Assembly (NCBI GenBank): GCA_011316305.1
Contig: SAUG01000153.1
Span: 58,009 to 122,008, forward strand
DNA from: Rusavskia elegans
Lineage: Eukaryota > Ascomycota > Lecanoromycetes > Teloschistales > Teloschistaceae
DNA length: 64,000 bases
Direction: 5' to 3'
The translations under genes and the position numbers were made by a program. Below the pieces are notes generated by a model. The model did not search any database and was not told the DNA's origin. It was given only the letters and a program-made list of their open reading frames with translations. The first letter of the stretch is position 1. Each line of letters starts with the position of its first letter. Below are positions 60,781 to 64,000 of the stretch, piece after piece.

Positions 60781-61521
60781 GTCTCGATTTTCCAACAGAA
60801 AGTGACACTCGAAGACTGTGAGAGATGGAGATTAGGGAAGGAGAGCATGAGAACCCTCGAGGGGTTTATATGAGGGGTTTATATGATGGCTTCGGTATGG
60901 CTACTTAGTTGACATGGATATCAATGAAATAGGGACAGTATGGAGCCTCATGGGCACAATGAACGTGTCATTCAATACAGCATCTAGCGAAAAGATGTGA
61001 ATGGTACGATATGCTCACCGGTCCTGAAAACATGATTCACGTTCGGAGAGAACGACAGCCAGATTGGCCATATGAAAGCACATTGATCACCGATAGATTT
61101 CACAGACAGTGTGAAGGATGGTGATGCAGGGGATCGCGGGAACATACAGTTTCATTAATATTGCTTGGAAGATCAGCCGCTCATACCCAATACATTGGTA
61201 TGAAGTCTGATATGCCTTCTCGAGGTTGATGTCGAGTCAGCAAACAAGAGTGACGTCGTCTGTCCCAGTCAGCAATTCGGAAACCCCCCCACTAGGACCA
61301 ATGGAGCAGCCCCGCCATTGGATACTGTACTTGTACTCTATGCTCTCCTTCCTGTTTCCTTTCTTCTCCATTTCGTAACTGAATGACATGGCAGCCTCGA
61401 GCAAGGGAAAGATTTCTTTGAGTAGGAAGCCGGACATCTCGGCTGGATTGGCAGCCATTCACGCCAGGCACTGACTGGCTGGCACTGGCACAAGAGTGAG
61501 TGGCAGTGGGACCTGGAAGAG
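60781..61521. other. Divergent intergenic region LSB5 / 681-aa protein
   Basis: About 740 bp shared by two divergent genes, so it should contain both promoters. A GAGGGGTTTATATGA direct repeat occurs at about 60859-60887. A 73-codon minus-strand frame (61458-61237, starting MAANPAEMSGFLLKEIFPLL) reads smoothly and could be a small gene, but it has no known relative and would start only 63 bp from the plus-strand ATG, so I leave it as a possibility. Confidence 0.5.
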
Positions 61522-63567
61522 ATGAGAGAGGTCGCAGCCATGGTCACCAAAGATCATGAAAAGACCATCCACCACGCATGGGAGAATGGTGACCGTCCTT
61601 ACACCGGTTCCGCCAGCGGTATTCAAGGGCATGCCTCTCCGGCCATCCCTATCGTTGCCGGCTTTACTCCCATTAATCGTTACTCCCCACCTGTTGCTCC
61701 ACACGAAACCAATCCTGCTCCGGTCGCAGTCTCGACTGCCAACAAAGGTAAGAAGCGGCAAAAGAAAGTATCTGCGTCTGCATCTGCCACCGCAAAGCCC
61801 AAAGCAATAGAACCTCCTCGCCCGAGGCAACCGAACAAGGCCAAACAAGCTGTGCTTCCCAAAGAGCAACCCATTGCCCATGCTTTCACTGTCTCCAAGC
61901 CCTTTAACCATGCACTCCCTGTTCACCAAAAGGCAAGCCACGGGGACCTTCTGGAGCCGGGCGTCCAAGCATCGGCTTCCAGCGTTACCGCTCTCCCTGT
62001 TCAACAGTACTTGCAGACCTCTCACACGTTACCATCGACAGAGGGTCTGAGTTCGACTTATCAAGCTGCTTTCCGGCAGGAAGACTCACCAATAGTGCCC
62101 GAGGAAGACAACGGACACCTGCTCTCGAGCTACCTTGCCGATGAGAACGTCCATATAACACGTCGTTCACCTTTCCTCCAGCCGGGTCTGACTTCGGATA
62201 GTGTGTGGACGGATCAGTTTCACTCATCGGATCATGCTTTCACCGCCGTTTCCGACTCGAAGAGCATATCCAACGATACTGTCCCTAGCTCCAAGGGCCT
62301 GGCGCCGTCTTACTCGGGCGCCATGGTCTCCGGGCAACAGCATCTGTCGGAGCCATACCATGATCATTGGGATATAGTTACTCCTGCAACCAATGCCTTC
62401 ACCCAGGTCGGTCCGACGGAAGCACAGTTTATGACCACTAACGCCAATTACTGTGATGCTCTTGATCTTTCTCAGTTTGACGATTTCCTTTCCAAAAATA
62501 CCAAGGAGGACTGTCCCCCAACGAACCTCTCCGAGACATTCGGACAGACATCTGAGACCAATTGCACCGATGAACGAGTGGTCGTCCCTGAAACCTTGCC
62601 TGAGCCCATGATGGCCTCAAACACACTCTCCTATCTTTCTGACATTGATCATCTGCAATCTCCTTACGATGATCACCTTGTCAGTTTCTCAGACAGTCAA
62701 CCTCTCATTGAGTCTTCGTCTCCTTCTCTTCGATCTCGTTCAGATTATCAGCTTGTGTCGAATCATGAAGCTTCTACTGAACGCTTCACGCCTGACAACC
62801 ATTCTAGTAACGAAGACATGTATGATGACGAGGAAATCGACACTGGGCTCCTTGATTTCCTAAGTCCGCCATCGGCACAAGTACAGAAGCCATCGCCACC
62901 CGCATCACCGGACCGAAAGCGAATCACGAAATCCCAATGGACGCCTCCAGACCCAATCACGCCAGCCGCATCCCCGGTAAAGCTAGCAGTGCCATCGTCC
63001 CCATCACTAGCAGAATCTACGCCAGCGTCGGCGAAAGAACACCCCACACCCCCCAAAGACATCCCACACAAGGTCTCTTTCGACGAAAACGGTGCCGCAA
63101 TCCCTTTTATCCGTCCAGTCTTCCCTGAACCCGTCCGTGACCGCTCTCCTGTTCTCGGCCTCACCTCCAAAACCCTCCTCCGCACCTGCTTCCGCATCGG
63201 AGAAGCTCTCAACGCCGGCTCCACCGCTCTTCGCACGAGGAAGGATGCCGTCATCGAGCTGTATGCATGTGTCAGCTACTCTGAACGTCCTGCCGGAGGC
63301 GTCAAACAGCATTTCCATTTCGCCGACATCTTTTCGCCGGACAAACCCCCCTTTCTGAAAGGGACATATGGGCTGTGGAAGGGAGTTGCCATTTGGGATC
63401 TGGATTCCAAGGTGTTTCTTGGGGAGAAGGGGAAAGGGAAGATGGCGAGGGTGGTGGGGAGGATTGGGAGGGAGGAGAAGACTAGGGGGTTGGAGATGAC
63501 GGTGTTGAGTATTTGGGAGGCGGACTGGGAGGATGTGGGTATGTGCAAGGGACATTATAGTGGGTGA
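61522..63567 (+). CDS. Large hypothetical protein with conserved-looking C-terminal domain
   Basis: 681 codons in one uninterrupted exon. There are two candidate starts, 61522 and 61540 (GCAGCCATGGTC, better context); I give the longer form. Residues 1-500 are low-complexity, Ser/Pro/Gln-rich and probably disordered, with a basic patch KGKKRQKK near 75 and acidic DMYDDEEIDTGLLDFL near 430-445. The C-terminal ~154 residues (from PFIRPVFPEPVRDRSPVLGL at about 528) are compact and well ordered: TLLRTCFRIGEALN, AVIELYACVSYSER, KQHFHFADIFSPDKPPFLKG, then a basic strand and VLSIWEADWEDVG. This block resembles uncharacterised fungal proteins I associate with Pezizomycotina, but I cannot give a function. 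The C-terminal half could be a nucleic-acid- or protein-binding beta domain; this is inference. Confidence 0.8.
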   Translation: MREVAAMVTKDHEKTIHHAWENGDRPYTGSASGIQGHASPAIPIVAGFTPINRYSPPVAPHETNPAPVAVSTANKGKKRQKKVSASASATAKPKAIEPPRPRQPNKAKQAVLPKEQPIAHAFTVSKPFNHALPVHQKASHGDLLEPGVQASASSVTALPVQQYLQTSHTLPSTEGLSSTYQAAFRQEDSPIVPEEDNGHLLSSYLADENVHITRRSPFLQPGLTSDSVWTDQFHSSDHAFTAVSDSKSISNDTVPSSKGLAPSYSGAMVSGQQHLSEPYHDHWDIVTPATNAFTQVGPTEAQFMTTNANYCDALDLSQFDDFLSKNTKEDCPPTNLSETFGQTSETNCTDERVVVPETLPEPMMASNTLSYLSDIDHLQSPYDDHLVSFSDSQPLIESSSPSLRSRSDYQLVSNHEASTERFTPDNHSSNEDMYDDEEIDTGLLDFLSPPSAQVQKPSPPASPDRKRITKSQWTPPDPITPAASPVKLAVPSSPSLAESTPASAKEHPTPPKDIPHKVSFDENGAAIPFIRPVFPEPVRDRSPVLGLTSKTLLRTCFRIGEALNAGSTALRTRKDAVIELYACVSYSERPAGGVKQHFHFADIFSPDKPPFLKGTYGLWKGVAIWDLDSKVFLGEKGKGKMARVVGRIGREEKTRGLEMTVLSIWEADWEDVGMCKGHYSG

Positions 63568-64000
63568 GGACCTAGAAGGCTCCAGGAGTAAGAAGTGCGC
63601 TTGTCTGAGGATCTACTACGGATGTTGCTTGAGCTTACAGGATTAATTGGGCACTGCTTTGGCTTATTAGAGATACCCCCGATTTGTTTGGCCGGTGCTT
63701 CGTATCAAACTCGAATCAATATCGAATCAGATAATCAACCAAAAACAAATTTAGAGATTCAATGTTTGATCCCTTATCTAACCCTAAGTATGCCAAACTA
63801 TGTCGGATACCGATTTGAAATGATTCGCAAATTCCCCCTTCGAAGTCGGTTTGCTTTGTGCCTATCAAAACAGTAACAGATCTTCCCTTTTCCTAAAGAG
63901 AAATGCTTTGGACAAGCCGTGCCAAACAGGATTGAACGCCATGCTAGAAGAAGAGTGACCAACTAGGCCTCAGCCGAACACTGGATACTCTGCTTCTGCC
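63568..64000. other. 3' region of the 681-aa gene to window end
   Basis: About 430 bp with no gene supported. A 93-codon frame at 63595-63876 has no protein-like character and follows directly behind the stop codon, so it is taken as 3' untranslated or intergenic DNA. Confidence 0.5.

Noticed and set aside
63595..63876. 93-codon frame after the 681-aa gene
   Set aside because: No motif, non-gene-like composition, directly behind a stop codon; likely 3' untranslated DNA.
1..64000. tRNA, rRNA, CRISPR or telomere repeats
   Set aside because: I looked for tRNA T-loop-like GGTTCGA blocks, TTAGGG runs and regularly spaced direct repeats with unique spacers and found none convincing. The arrays found are plain tandem repeats.

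Overview
The window looks like a chromosome segment of a filamentous ascomycete (Pezizomycotina). The genes carry 50-60 nt spliceosomal introns with GTAAGT/GTATGT-type donors. They encode Rap1, an LSB5-like VHS/GAT protein, a CCCH-CHY zinc-finger protein and a DUF1752/DUF3295 protein. More than half of the window is extremely TA-rich DNA with the footprint of repeat-induced point mutation (RIP): CA and TG are nearly absent, TA is in great excess, while CG and CT persist. A Eurotiomycete-like fungus is my best guess, but I cannot fix the genus.

Layout. (1) 1-20.95 kb: RIP-degenerated transposon DNA. It holds a complete decayed Ty3/gypsy chromovirus (515-7787, paired LTRs, 5-bp target duplication), hAT-type miniature elements at 10242-10765 and 14371-14699 with exact 8-bp duplications, and an ~80-bp tandem array interrupted by a ~0.5 kb non-RIP insertion. 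(2) 20.95-24.55 kb: an island of normal composition. It has one possible small gene (21405-21725), a family of ~70-bp repeats, and an unusual tandem array in which each unit looks like a complete short intron plus a short exon. The rest gives no intact gene. (3) 24.55-42.23 kb: a second RIP block. It holds a decayed Ty1/copia element on the minus strand (28384-35207) with an hAT element nested inside, three more hAT-type elements (25800-26432, 35955-36820, 37201-37833) and an 18-bp minisatellite. (4) 42481-44955: a RIP-damaged Mutator-like (MULE) transposon with inverted termini and long flanking direct repeats, ending only 152 bp before the rap1 start codon. (5) 45.1-63.6 kb: ordinary gene-bearing DNA with rap1 (+), a CCCH-CHY zinc-finger gene (-), a DUF1752/DUF3295 gene (-), a ~4.9 kb stretch without a recognised gene, a possible small membrane protein (+), an LSB5 homologue (-) and a large conserved-type hypothetical protein (+).

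The host genes do not form a cluster: telomere protection, a putative metal-binding protein, a signalling/transcription-related family and endocytosis sit side by side, as is usual in fungi. The main biological story is the boundary between RIP-derived, presumably heterochromatic, transposon blocks and active DNA, where a MULE has landed in the promoter-proximal region of rap1. The repeat-length contrast among the hAT-type elements also fits a size threshold for RIP. All family assignments come from reading motifs by eye; no database search was run.
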